From: JAFGPJ01 sp964439135
Lineage (GTDB): Bacteria; Planctomycetota; Phycisphaerae; Sedimentisphaerales; Anaerobacaceae
Length of the DNA stretch: 38,190 nt
Direction: 5' to 3'
Assembly (NCBI GenBank): GCA_964439135.1
Contig: CAYTNN010000011.1
Span: forward strand, 1 to 38,190
In this document: positions 8,328-16,222 of the stretch, piece after piece
How positions within the stretch are numbered: position 1 is the stretch's first letter
Layout: each line of letters begins with the position of its first letter
Notes under the pieces: generated by a model
Told to the model about the DNA's origin: nothing
The model's input: only the letters and a program-made list of their open reading frames with translations
Database searches by the model: none
Position numbers and translations under genes: made by a program

Positions 8328-9872
8328 ATGTCCAGGCAATTGTCTTTGGGAAATGTAGATTTTGAGTTGGGTACGCTTACTTCATTTGCGCCCAGGAAAG
8401 CGAAAGATAACACGCCGTTTTCTGTAGCTGTATTAGCTGACTTTAGCGGCCGGGGCAATCGCGGCTTGTGTGAGAAAGGTCCTTCGATTGCGGCTCGTCG
8501 AATTTCAGTAGATGTTGACAACCTGGATAACTTGCCGATGAAACTTGACGTAGAGATTCATATTCCCCTCGGCGGCAAGGATGGACCTCGCATAATCCTG
8601 CGGTTTAACGAGTTGGACGACTTTCACCCTGACAAAATATTCGACCGCCTGGAAGTTTTCCAAAAACTCAAGACAATCCGAAAGCTCCTGCAAGACCCGG
8701 CAACATTCGCCGAAGCGGCTTCGCAAGTGCGCTCTTGGGCGGCAGGCCAACAACAAGAAGCCGGGCCCGATGACGAACCGGCCAACGGCAGCCCAGATCA
8801 AAAAGAGTCTAATGTCGATACGATTGAGCGATTGCTCGGGAAAAAGACCAGTCGAGAACCAACTTCGGCATCAGCGAGCCAATTCGTTAACATAGAAGCG
8901 CTGATCCATGAGGTTGTAAAGCCTTACATCGTCCACGCCCCGGACCCGCAGCAGGCTGAGCTCGTTGCTCAGGTCGATCAGGCAATTAGCGGTCAGATGC
9001 GAGCGATTCTTCATTACCCCGACTTCCAGCAACTCGAAGCCGCATGGCGGATGCTCCAGTTCCTCGTAAGCCAGGTCGAAATAGACGAAACGCTTAAGCT
9101 ATTTTTAATCGACGTAAGCAAGGCCGAACTGGCTGCCGATCTGACCTCGACGAACCAGATTCAATCTGCCGGTGCTTACCATCTTCTTGCCGGGCAAAGC
9201 GAGGCTGAGCCGTATGCTGTCATATTGGGCGGCTATGTGTTCGAGCAGACTGCCGAGGACATCAAGCTGCTGCGCCGGCTTGGCTTGGTCGCGCAGGCTG
9301 CAGGAGCGCCGTTGCTTACAGCGGCCGATTCGCATTTTGCGGGTTGCCCGTCAATTGCCGCCACGCCTGATCCGGATGATTGGCGATGGCAGGCCAACTC
9401 ATCCGCTATTCCCTTGTGGCAGGAGCTTCGACATTCGCCCGAGGCGGCATATATCGGCCTGGTTCTGCCCCGGTTTCTGCTGCGGTTGCCTTATGGCAAA
9501 GATACAGATCCTATTGAGCAGTTTGATTTTGAAGAATTCTCTCCTTTTGCCGCCCACGAGCAGTACCTGTGGGGCAACTCGGCCGCCCTTTGTACGTGCC
9601 TGCTGGCAGGGGCCTTTCGTGAATTCGGCTGGTCCCTTACGAATGGGCTTCGATGTGATCTGGCCGGCATACCCATGCATATATACCAGTCCGATGGCGA
9701 GAAGCACATTACTCCCTGTGCAGAGACGATTCTAACCGAGCGGGCGATGGAAGTCCTCATCGGCAGGGGGCTTATGCCGGTGCTTTCGATTAAAGGCCGG
9801 GATGCAGTTCGTGTGCCGAGATTTCAGTCGATAGCAGATCCGCCCGCCCCATTGACAGGGCCATGGCGGTAG
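8328..9872 (+). CDS. TssB-TssC fusion: sheath-like protein with a shortened TssC part
   Basis: The protein has 514 residues from ATG 8328, which has GGAG 10 nt upstream. An in-frame ATG at 8235 would add 31 unlikely residues without a Shine-Dalgarno. The first ~130 residues parallel TssB (22320-22850): VAVLADFSG matches VMADLSG, ISVDVDNLD matches EIDVDNFD, and ELDDFHPD matches SMDDFSP. A Gln/Pro/Asp-rich linker follows. The rest parallels TssC: MRAILHYPDFQQLEAAWR, ETLKLFLIDVSK, LVLPRFLLRLPYG, FDFEEFS and YLWGNSAA. It stops just after the SIADP segment, which aligns with SLQKP of TssC, so about 130 C-terminal residues of a normal TssC are missing. TssB and TssC form the contractile sheath. Without the C-terminal part, which includes strands that link sheath subunits, this protein may cap or modify the sheath rather than build it. 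That role is inference. Confidence 0.8.
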   Translation: MSRQLSLGNVDFELGTLTSFAPRKAKDNTPFSVAVLADFSGRGNRGLCEKGPSIAARRISVDVDNLDNLPMKLDVEIHIPLGGKDGPRIILRFNELDDFHPDKIFDRLEVFQKLKTIRKLLQDPATFAEAASQVRSWAAGQQQEAGPDDEPANGSPDQKESNVDTIERLLGKKTSREPTSASASQFVNIEALIHEVVKPYIVHAPDPQQAELVAQVDQAISGQMRAILHYPDFQQLEAAWRMLQFLVSQVEIDETLKLFLIDVSKAELAADLTSTNQIQSAGAYHLLAGQSEAEPYAVILGGYVFEQTAEDIKLLRRLGLVAQAAGAPLLTAADSHFAGCPSIAATPDPDDWRWQANSSAIPLWQELRHSPEAAYIGLVLPRFLLRLPYGKDTDPIEQFDFEEFSPFAAHEQYLWGNSAALCTCLLAGAFREFGWSLTNGLRCDLAGIPMHIYQSDGEKHITPCAETILTERAMEVLIGRGLMPVLSIKGRDAVRVPRFQSIADPPAPLTGPWR

Positions 9873-9929
9873 GGGAGTAGTGGACGTCAGCCACCGATCA
9901 GGACAGATATGGGCAAATACACACAGCCC

Positions 9930-10319
9930 TCAGGGGATATCTGTTTGCACTGTCCCGGGATTGGTGATCGAGATGACGCCTGCCCAGGTGCACATGCATT
10001 TGCTCATATCGTTCAGCGCCGGCATGTTGGCGATGAGCACTGTCGGTGAGCCTGGTGCCCACGGCGCGGGTATGATCGGCGTGCACGGCACAGGGGTCGG
10101 TACTCCGAGGGCTGCTGACGTGGCCGCGATAAAGGCCGGGTTTGTCGGTGCATTGCACATCCCGAAGGGCGGGATATTTACTACCGGTTTGAAGTCCATG
10201 ATGTTCGCCGCCGGCTTGTTCTCCACCATTACCTTGTTGACCGGCAGGACTATCAGGGACGACGGGGCTGCCCCGAAACTGCACTGCATCATCGCGCCCA
10301 TGGCTACCTGTTTTGCCAT
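9930..10319 (-). CDS. PAAR-like protein (DUF4280)
   Basis: The protein has 129 residues from ATG 10319, with AGGAG 9 nt upstream. Its layout matches the DUF4280/PAAR-like family as I know it: an N-terminal GAMMQCSFG, DFKPVVNIPPFGMC in the middle, a PCTPIIPAPW segment, and a C-terminal PALNDMSKCMCTWAGVISI. Cysteines recur at the spacing expected for the metal-binding tip. PAAR and PAAR-like proteins cap the VgrG spike and can carry effectors. This one has no extension, so it is likely a bare tip. It lies downstream of the vgrG-effector block on the same strand, separated from it by the REP-like element and a PAAR remnant, and converges on the TssB-TssC fusion gene. A long frame on the plus strand (9880-10362) is its antisense shadow. 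Confidence 0.82.
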   Translation of the reverse strand: MAKQVAMGAMMQCSFGAAPSSLIVLPVNKVMVENKPAANIMDFKPVVNIPPFGMCNAPTNPAFIAATSAALGVPTPVPCTPIIPAPWAPGSPTVLIANMPALNDMSKCMCTWAGVISITNPGTVQTDIP

Positions 10320-10375
10320 AGCAGGAAACTCCTGTCTTGATACTGTGTTAAATGAATATTGAGTCTTTGATTAAA

Positions 10376-10541
10376 TTACTCAAACTGACCGATTTTTGAG
10401 TCGAACGACATGATAAGCCCTTCAATCACAACAACATAAGTGATTTGTCATTCCCGCGAAAGCGGGAATCCACTTTATCCTTTACGTTCATGGATCCCTG
10501 CTTTCGCAGGGATGACAGCTTGAATCGGTCAGTTTGAGTAA
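10376..10541. repeat. Nested inverted-repeat element with paired REP-like hairpins
   Basis: The outer arms are 19-bp perfect inverted repeats: TTACTCAAACTGACCGATT at 10376-10394 and its complement at 10523-10541. Inside are two inverted copies of a REP-like unit. The first hairpin is ATTCCCGC-GAAA-GCGGGAAT (10450-10469). The second is ATCCCTGC-TTTC-GCAGGGAT (10494-10513). The two units differ in the stem, yet each stem remains perfectly paired, so the substitutions are compensatory. The arrangement resembles a BIME or a small non-autonomous element. It could also stabilise or terminate transcripts between the cargo genes and the DUF4280 gene. Confidence 0.8.
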
Positions 10542-10599
10542 ATTATATGATTATTCCCTGATTCGTCAAATGTTACATCGTGTTTCCAATCTGTAGTTT

Positions 10600-10703
10600 T
10601 CTGAAACGTATAGGTTTTACCAATCCCTCTCGTAAATCATTAAAGAGAACCGGCGGAACACCCGGCAAGTATACATATCACCAATTCTTGCTGCTGGGAG
10701 CAC
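10600..10703 (-). pseudogene. Remnant of a PAAR-repeat gene
   Basis: From a GTG at 10703, preceded by GGAAG about 8 nt upstream, the frame reads MLPAARIGDMYTC (codons LPAAR...TC at 10665-10700). This is the hallmark start of PAAR-repeat spike-tip proteins. The frame then changes. The next PAAR landmark, PGVPPV, appears in a different frame a few bases on, and nothing further is recognisable. I read it as a PAAR gene decayed by a small deletion or frameshift plus loss of the rest. It lies 47 bp downstream of the immunity-like gene, where a PAAR gene is often found in vgrG cargo operons. Confidence 0.5.
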
Positions 10704-10749
10704 AATTGAATCTTCCTTTTCTGAATGTTTTCTTTTACGACTAATCTAT

Positions 10750-11664
10750 CTACAAGCACTTAATATTTATTGTTTTTGATACTATCTCACAACGAATCAC
10801 TTGTTTACCTTCCATGTCAAAGAGTGGTAATAAGCAGGAAATGTTTGTATCATAATCGCCATTGTCCCAATCAAATTTCTTTTGCAATAACATCGTAATC
10901 TTATCTGAGGGGACAAGTGTAATCATTGGGCCCTGAACGTTTTTGGCTTTAATTTCGTTCATATTGTCTTTGGAGAGAGTTTCGAATTTCTGATGGCGAG
11001 AACGCAACTCAGCAAGAGGGATGTCACTGCGAAGAGCTTTCAATGTCATCTGAGTTGAGTGTTCATTCCACTTTGCAGGATGGGGTATCTGAATGTTCTG
11101 AAAACCGGCATTTGCCAGAGTTACAGAAAAACTTACAGAATCTCCCGAGTTAAACTGTGACGGTAATTGATCGAACTGTATGCTAATGGCTTGATAGGGT
11201 GTTTTCCGAACGGTTGTGACCCACTCCAAAGCCAGTTTCTCAGCTGCCTGAAATGCTGGTGGTGTTTGTATTGTTCCGGTGGTGATTTTTTCTATCGTTG
11301 TTTTGTCATTTCCCTTAATGCTCAATTTACGAATTGCAATTCCAGGGGGTAGATTTTGGGGAGCCTGAAGCCGGACAAATTCTTCGTTCCTTAAAGCATT
11401 CACCAAAGGGAGGAATCGTGCTTCTTTGAAATGAGCCCGATAAATACCTGTATTTGAGAATTCAGTGTTCGAGCGATTGCTTCTGATCTTAAGGACCGTT
11501 TCTCCATCGTTAGCGATCAATAGCTCGTTAGGAAGCGTGGTTTCCCCTTCATTTGACCAATACGTTATTTCTAAATTCATAGTTTTGTTCCTTTTAATGT
11601 CCAATGGCTTACATGCCAAGAGACTCAACAATAACAACAATATGGTTAAATGTTTTGCGTCCAT
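10750..11664 (-). CDS. Lipoprotein, candidate immunity protein for the adjacent protease effector
   Basis: The protein has 304 residues. The start ATG overlaps the stop of the upstream protease gene in a TAATG junction, so the two are translationally coupled. Residues 1-18 are a lipoprotein signal (hydrophobic core then LSLLAC, Cys18). The mature part begins with a beta-rich domain, and a segment near 165-205 (FNSGDSVSFSVTLANAGFQ) looks like an immunoglobulin-like fold. I know no named family. The pairing, coupling and export signal fit a periplasmic immunity lipoprotein that blocks the neighbouring zinc protease, which implies that the toxin acts in the periplasm. The gene is AT-richer than the core T6SS genes, as is common for exchanged cargo. 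An alternative is an accessory effector-binding lipoprotein. Confidence 0.62.
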   Translation of the reverse strand: MDAKHLTILLLLLSLLACKPLDIKRNKTMNLEITYWSNEGETTLPNELLIANDGETVLKIRSNRSNTEFSNTGIYRAHFKEARFLPLVNALRNEEFVRLQAPQNLPPGIAIRKLSIKGNDKTTIEKITTGTIQTPPAFQAAEKLALEWVTTVRKTPYQAISIQFDQLPSQFNSGDSVSFSVTLANAGFQNIQIPHPAKWNEHSTQMTLKALRSDIPLAELRSRHQKFETLSKDNMNEIKAKNVQGPMITLVPSDKITMLLQKKFDWDNGDYDTNISCLLPLFDMEGKQVIRCEIVSKTINIKCL

Positions 11665-12695
11665 TACGTATCCTCTATGGGTGTCCAGTTTTCACTGGTT
11701 TTAGTGGTGAACCATGCTTTGAAGTCATTGTAATAGTAGTTTGGTACATCAGGGCCATCACTACTCATAATGACACCACTTTGCACATGCCATGGGTTGG
11801 AGCCAGTAGCACCCCCAGAGTATTCATCAAACCATCCCAGAAGATGTCCAGTCTCATGAGCATAAGATGTAGGCCAGCTAGGCACTCGGAACCATTCAGC
11901 AGAGTTTGCTTGTCCAGTCCCCTGAAACAATTTTACTTCATGGTGTTCACCACTTGCAACAAATTGCACTTGAATACGCACTTTAAACTTGCAACATTTT
12001 CTGCTTTCAGGGCAATCGCATTCGTCATCTCTGTTGCAATCCTGTCGATGGAAAATCCATTTCTCCGAGAGCTGTCCCTCTATGTCGTCTTTGAACTCTT
12101 CTTTGTCTTCATCTGAGACGGCAGCCCCCACTGCCGGCATCGCAGCTCCCCCACTAGGTCTGGGGCCCTGCATATTAAGCAATTTGATTTTGACATTTAT
12201 AATAATGATGCCATCTTCAAATTTGATATCGTATTTCTTTGTCCATCCATAGGGAGGACTGCTCATCCTTTCGGTTCGAGTTTCACTCGCCTGGTTGGTA
12301 TAGTGGTGAAATTTAAGATTATTCTCACTTTCGCTTGAGGCACCTGAGGCTGAAACTTCAAATCCCACTTCCCATTCCGGCCAGTCATCGGTAGGTTTCT
12401 GTGACTCCCACTGTAGTCTGCGTACCTGAGAGCTGTCTAGTGGGGCTGATTCAGTTGCAATATTTTGGTCATCTGACAGCTTTTTTAGTGAGAAACTTAC
12501 ATCGGTACCGTCGTCAATATTTGTTGCTTCGGCTTGTAACTCGGCATTGTCACCACATTTAACTTCAGTGGGGTTAAATCTGCCGACAATCGATGGTTGA
12601 TATGGACACTCTTCGGTAGTTCTGTCGCATTGCCTATCAGACCTTTCATTTCCAGCGGATCTCGCTGCTCTTCTGTCACTACAACCTCTCGGCAT
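11664..12695 (-). CDS. Putative T6SS effector: metzincin-like zinc metalloprotease
   Basis: The protein has 343 residues from ATG 12695, with AAGGAG 5 nt upstream. There is no signal peptide, as expected for cargo delivered by the spike. Residues about 38-135 (FNPTEVKCGDNAELQAEATN onward) look like an Ig-like module of the kind that precedes toxin domains in DUF4123-linked effectors. The catalytic part has HETGHLLGWFDEY, giving H280, E281, H284 and a third-ligand candidate D290 (HExxHxxGxxD). A downstream GVIMSS (M310) fits a Met-turn. A cysteine-rich stretch at 220-235 may bind metal or form disulphides after delivery. It is the fourth gene after vgrG, DUF4123 and the duplicated protein, and is coupled to a lipoprotein. 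Known: HExxHxxGxxD proteases are zinc-dependent. Inferred: it cleaves proteins in the target-cell envelope. Confidence 0.75.
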   Translation of the reverse strand: MPRGCSDRRAARSAGNERSDRQCDRTTEECPYQPSIVGRFNPTEVKCGDNAELQAEATNIDDGTDVSFSLKKLSDDQNIATESAPLDSSQVRRLQWESQKPTDDWPEWEVGFEVSASGASSESENNLKFHHYTNQASETRTERMSSPPYGWTKKYDIKFEDGIIIINVKIKLLNMQGPRPSGGAAMPAVGAAVSDEDKEEFKDDIEGQLSEKWIFHRQDCNRDDECDCPESRKCCKFKVRIQVQFVASGEHHEVKLFQGTGQANSAEWFRVPSWPTSYAHETGHLLGWFDEYSGGATGSNPWHVQSGVIMSSDGPDVPNYYYNDFKAWFTTKTSENWTPIEDT

Positions 12696-12711
12696 AATTA
12701 CTCCTTAAGCC

Positions 12712-13467
12712 TCAAGTTAACCACTTTTTGAGGAAGGTCATTGAATCTTTGTAAAGCCTATCAACCTTTGCGGCCTCGTTTGTTATCGATTCGTCGTTTA
12801 AGATTGATGCTGCCCATGGAAATTGTGGGTCCTTGTCAAATCCTGAGCCCAGTAGAAACATCAGGGCCGTATACAGCACAACGCCGCGTTCACTTGTGAT
12901 ATTGTATGACCTTGCGGTTTTCATACCTTCAGTGATGAGTCTCCGCAGGACGGGCTCGCCGAGTTGTCGGCACTTGTGCGGCCAAATCTCGCGGAGTTGG
13001 ACAACCGCTACACTGCCGGCATTTGGCGATGGGGAGCGATCAAAATCCTCGAAGGAGATTTCGCGAATTCTCAAGAGCGCCCTTCCCAAATATTCATTCT
13101 CAACGCCCACTGCTTCATCGAGGTATTCCATTACCTTGCCATTAAGTCTTTCGATTCGCGTTGCCGGCCCGGTTATTGTCTCATCCCTCAGAATCACTGA
13201 TGCCCATGGTAATTGTATATCTTTATCGAAGTTGCTGCCCAGGAGAAATACGAGGTTGATATACAAACACACATCGCGCTCTGTTGTGAAGTCATATGTA
13301 TTTGAACGCTCAATGGCATATTGGATGACATCCCGGATTATAGGCTCGCCATGGATCTCGTAGTACTTAGGGAAGAACTTCTTGATGTGTTCGACCATGC
13401 TGTCTTCGAAGCGTTTCAGTGAAATCTTACCCAGTTCATCGTTTTGTTCTTTACGAATTTTTAGCAT
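12712..13467 (-). CDS. Tandem-duplicated protein between DUF4123 adaptor and effector
   Basis: The protein has 251 residues from ATG 13467, with an AGGA-type site upstream. It contains two copies of a ~90-residue unit (about 25-115 and 155-245). Paired landmarks are EPIIRD/EPVLRR, DFTTERDVCLY/NITSERGVVLY, FLLGSNFDKD/FLLGSGFDKD, PWASVILRDE/PWAASILNDE and an I/VxRL segment. The units look helical. I know no named domain, but genes with this look are often neighbours of DUF4123 and vgrG. Gaps of only 16-18 nt to both neighbours put it firmly in the cargo operon. A role in chaperoning or loading the protease is inferred from position. It could instead belong to the spike complex. Confidence 0.7.
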   Translation of the reverse strand: MLKIRKEQNDELGKISLKRFEDSMVEHIKKFFPKYYEIHGEPIIRDVIQYAIERSNTYDFTTERDVCLYINLVFLLGSNFDKDIQLPWASVILRDETITGPATRIERLNGKVMEYLDEAVGVENEYLGRALLRIREISFEDFDRSPSPNAGSVAVVQLREIWPHKCRQLGEPVLRRLITEGMKTARSYNITSERGVVLYTALMFLLGSGFDKDPQFPWAASILNDESITNEAAKVDRLYKDSMTFLKKWLT

Positions 13468-13485
13468 ATACTTATCTGGTTCTTC

Positions 13486-14058
13486 CTAAGCTTGTGTAAG
13501 CGGTACTTTTTCGGCCTGGACCTTCTCGCCATCTGACGAAAGCCGCAGCAGATTAGAAGGTTCTTCTTCTTCCGTAATATAAGTGCTTATTGGCCCGAAG
13601 ACAATCTTTGTTTCCTCGGTATTGCACGTCGGCAAGTAAATCCTGAGCACACGCGGGTCATAATAGCGAAAATATATAAGTTTACCATCCGGGTCATAGA
13701 CCATCAGAAATCTTCGAAAATGCTGACGCATCGCTCGAATATCAACTTCAGCAGGTGTTATTACGAAGATCCCCCAATGTTTGCCCCAGCCTTGCTCGCA
13801 AACCAATTTGGTGAAAGGGTGGTCGTATTCCAGTTTGACCAGGTACGGTGCGGTTGCGGCCATATCCGGCTCAAGCTCGCCCCGATAAAGGCAAATGTTT
13901 TCCGGCTCGTGTTCCCAAAGCAGTTGCGGTAGTTGCTCCACCGAAGCACCGTCAAGCACGGTGAAAACATTGGTCTCAGGTTGTGAGAACAAATATTTGA
14001 TAAGTGACTGAGTTATAACTTTATCGACCATTAATTTTTTTCCAATTGGCTGACTCAT
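13486..14058 (-). CDS. DUF4123 effector-loading adaptor (Tap/TEC type)
   Basis: The protein has 190 residues. Its ATG overlaps the stop of vgrG in a TAATG junction, so it is coupled to spike synthesis. DUF4123 landmarks are clear: an N-terminal FTVLDGA segment, a middle GWGKHWGIFVI stretch, and the signature YYDPRVLRIYLPT at 132-144. DUF4123 proteins bind an effector and load it onto its cognate VgrG, and are not themselves secreted. The next genes encode the duplicated protein and the zinc-protease effector, so this adaptor most likely serves that protease. The C-terminal ~35 residues are variable and Glu-rich. Confidence 0.88.
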   Translation of the reverse strand: MSQPIGKKLMVDKVITQSLIKYLFSQPETNVFTVLDGASVEQLPQLLWEHEPENICLYRGELEPDMAATAPYLVKLEYDHPFTKLVCEQGWGKHWGIFVITPAEVDIRAMRQHFRRFLMVYDPDGKLIYFRYYDPRVLRIYLPTCNTEETKIVFGPISTYITEEEEPSNLLRLSSDGEKVQAEKVPLTQA

Positions 14059-16184
14059 TAGCCGGCTTGCTGTTGTTGCCTTGCCTTCTCACATTCTTCA
14101 CAGAACGGCGTTCCATCTTTTGCGGCACTTTTCAATGTAGTGGCCTGGGCGCTGAACTTCACCGGCGTTGGCGGTTTGGGAGGTTTGGGCGGCTCGCTTA
14201 CTTGACCCGGCTCCGCAGTATCGGCTTCGAGCGGTGTCGTTGGCGGTTGCGGAGAGCACCCGGAACCGGAGCCGGCTGCACCGCCGCTGTTGATCATCAC
14301 AGTAGGAGTGCCGGAAATCGCCACCCCCGACGGGCCGATATCGATAAAGTTGGCTCCGGCTTTGAGAGAGAGCTGCATCCCAGCTTCAATGACCACGTTC
14401 ATTCCGCCCTTGATGTGGACGTCCATGCCCGCCTCCAGCGCATGTTTCATACCCGCCTTCTGCTGCAAGTCCATTCCGGCATCAAGGGAAACGGTCCCAT
14501 TAATCTTTTCGTTTTGGTCTCCCTTGACAGTCAGATGTTTATCGCCACCAACTTCCTCGATCTGGTCGCGTTTGACAATCAAATGTCGATCCTGGCCAGT
14601 TAACTCCTTAGCGTCGTTTTTAATGCGGATATCCAGGTTTTTTTCGCCGTGGATGAAGATCTGCTCTTCGCCCTTTTTGTCTTCGAAGCGGATTTCGTTG
14701 AATCCTTCGCCGCCCTTGCTGGAATTCGATTTTATAGTGGACATCGTCGGGTTTTTCTTCGGGTCGTATGGCGGCATGGCCTTGGCGTTATAGACCCGGC
14801 CGGTAATGATTGGCCTATCAGGGTCGCCCTCCAGAAACTCCACAATAACTTCCTGGCCGATACGCGGAATATACATCGAACCCCAATTCCTGCCCGCCCA
14901 AACCTGAGCGACTCTTATCCAGCAGGAGCTGTTTTCGTCGGCGTTATTGTAACGATCCCAGTGGAATTTGACTTTGACCCGGCCGAACTCATCGGTGCAA
15001 ATCTCTTCACCCTTTGGCCCCACTACAAAGGCCGTCTGGGGGCCGGAAATTGTGGGTTTGGGGGTAATCCGAGGTGAACGAAACGCCTTTGAACTTTTGA
15101 TAGCAGTAAAGCTGCACGAAAAGGTGCACTCACTGCCTGCGGCTCCGGTTGAGAAGATATCATCTCCCTGGATCGTGAAATTTGCGGACGTAATGAGGTA
15201 TTCCTGGTTCTGGTCAGCAATTGGGTGGTTGCTCAATCCAAATAAGTATCCGGTACAGATGCCGCGTGAGTCGCTGTTAGCGATTGCTACCTTATACTGG
15301 GCCTGAAGCTCTTCTATACGCTTTTTGGCGTATTCTGTTCCGTCATTAGCGGAGGTGTAATCACCGGGATAATCGTAGATTTCATAACTGTTCTCTGAAC
15401 TGCCTTGTTCCTCGCTGCCGCTCGCTTTTGCCCTGGCGAAAAGAGGTGTTTGGGGTTTTTCAAAAGAAAAATCGTTGATCGCATATGAGCCGGGTTGCAG
15501 ATGGGTTTCGACGAACCAGTCCGAAATAGACTCTTCTGTTGTGGGTCCCTTGTCAGATGGATGATATATAAGTTCTCCGAACTGAGGATAAACCTCATGG
15601 GAACTGGGTGAATCAGCCATGACCAATGAGTGTTTGCCGTTTTCGTGCTTAAAGTAGTAGTATATCCCCTCTTGTTCCATCAGCCGGCTGATAAAATTAA
15701 AGTCGGTCTCACGGTATTGCACGCAATATTCCCACGTGCGATATTCGCCGTTTAAGCCATTCTCAAAATCAGTGAATCCGCGATCACCAAAAATCTGCTC
15801 AATAATTTCGGGCACAGTCTTCTTCTGGAAGATCCGGCAGTCAGCCATGCGGGTCAGAAACCAGAACCAGGGAACTATAGTTGCCCTGTACCGAGATAGT
15901 TGGCCGGAGGATGTTAACTGAGTGAAGTGGCTCACAAAGCCGTTGAAGTAGCGGACTCCCTCATCACCAAGATTAATATCACCAAGATTAAGACGGATGC
16001 TTACGTTCTTCCCGACGATGCTCTCGGGCTCGATCTTATCGTCTATGCTGGCCAACTCCAACTTGTATTCGAATAGCCGACCAAGCTGTTCGGTGCCCGA
16101 GAAGCTTATCAGCAAAAGAGCATCCTCACCCAGCGTCGTTTCAATTGCCAGTTCCCTGTGTTTCTGTGTAGGTTTCTCAGACAT
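14058..16184 (-). CDS. vgrG: VgrG spike protein (TssI)
   Basis: The protein has 708 residues from ATG 16184. The N-terminal ~380 residues are the gp27-like part (SFSGTEQLGRLFEYKLELAS, EQEGIYYYFKHE). The gp5-like OB fold and needle follow: DEFGRVKVKFHWDR, CWIRVAQVWAGRNWGSMYIP, PRIGQEVIVEFLEGDPDRP and GRVYN. After NEIRFEDKKGEEQIFIHGEK comes a needle with repeating short Asp/Gly/Met units. The last ~70 residues are an extension: Gly/Ser/Pro-rich, then TTLKSAAKDGTPFCEEC with a C-x-x-C pair near the end, probably a metal or effector-docking tail. It heads the cargo operon and sits behind its own promoter at 16223-16251. There is no toxic domain in the extension. Confidence 0.95.
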   Translation of the reverse strand: MSEKPTQKHRELAIETTLGEDALLLISFSGTEQLGRLFEYKLELASIDDKIEPESIVGKNVSIRLNLGDINLGDEGVRYFNGFVSHFTQLTSSGQLSRYRATIVPWFWFLTRMADCRIFQKKTVPEIIEQIFGDRGFTDFENGLNGEYRTWEYCVQYRETDFNFISRLMEQEGIYYYFKHENGKHSLVMADSPSSHEVYPQFGELIYHPSDKGPTTEESISDWFVETHLQPGSYAINDFSFEKPQTPLFARAKASGSEEQGSSENSYEIYDYPGDYTSANDGTEYAKKRIEELQAQYKVAIANSDSRGICTGYLFGLSNHPIADQNQEYLITSANFTIQGDDIFSTGAAGSECTFSCSFTAIKSSKAFRSPRITPKPTISGPQTAFVVGPKGEEICTDEFGRVKVKFHWDRYNNADENSSCWIRVAQVWAGRNWGSMYIPRIGQEVIVEFLEGDPDRPIITGRVYNAKAMPPYDPKKNPTMSTIKSNSSKGGEGFNEIRFEDKKGEEQIFIHGEKNLDIRIKNDAKELTGQDRHLIVKRDQIEEVGGDKHLTVKGDQNEKINGTVSLDAGMDLQQKAGMKHALEAGMDVHIKGGMNVVIEAGMQLSLKAGANFIDIGPSGVAISGTPTVMINSGGAAGSGSGCSPQPPTTPLEADTAEPGQVSEPPKPPKPPTPVKFSAQATTLKSAAKDGTPFCEECEKARQQQQAG

Positions 16185-16222
16185 TTTTACAATTCCACCT
16201 ATTAGATATTTCAGAACACTTG

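Larger units (their letters stand above)
10320..10749. other. Intergenic region with palindromic element and PAAR remnant
   Basis: This gap separates the DUF4280 gene from the immunity-like lipoprotein gene. It contains a nested inverted-repeat element (10376-10541) and a broken PAAR N-terminus (about 10600-10703). No promoter was recognised for the DUF4280 gene, which may be read from the cargo operon or from a weak site. Confidence 0.6.

Noticed and set aside
9172..9735. 187-codon frame within the sheath-fusion gene
   Set aside because: It is an alternative frame inside a strongly supported TssC-like segment; its text is Arg/Cys-rich with no domain.
9880..10362. 160-codon plus-strand frame after the sheath-fusion gene
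   Set aside because: It is the antisense of the DUF4280 gene, whose Shine-Dalgarno, cysteine pattern and family landmarks are clear on the minus strand.
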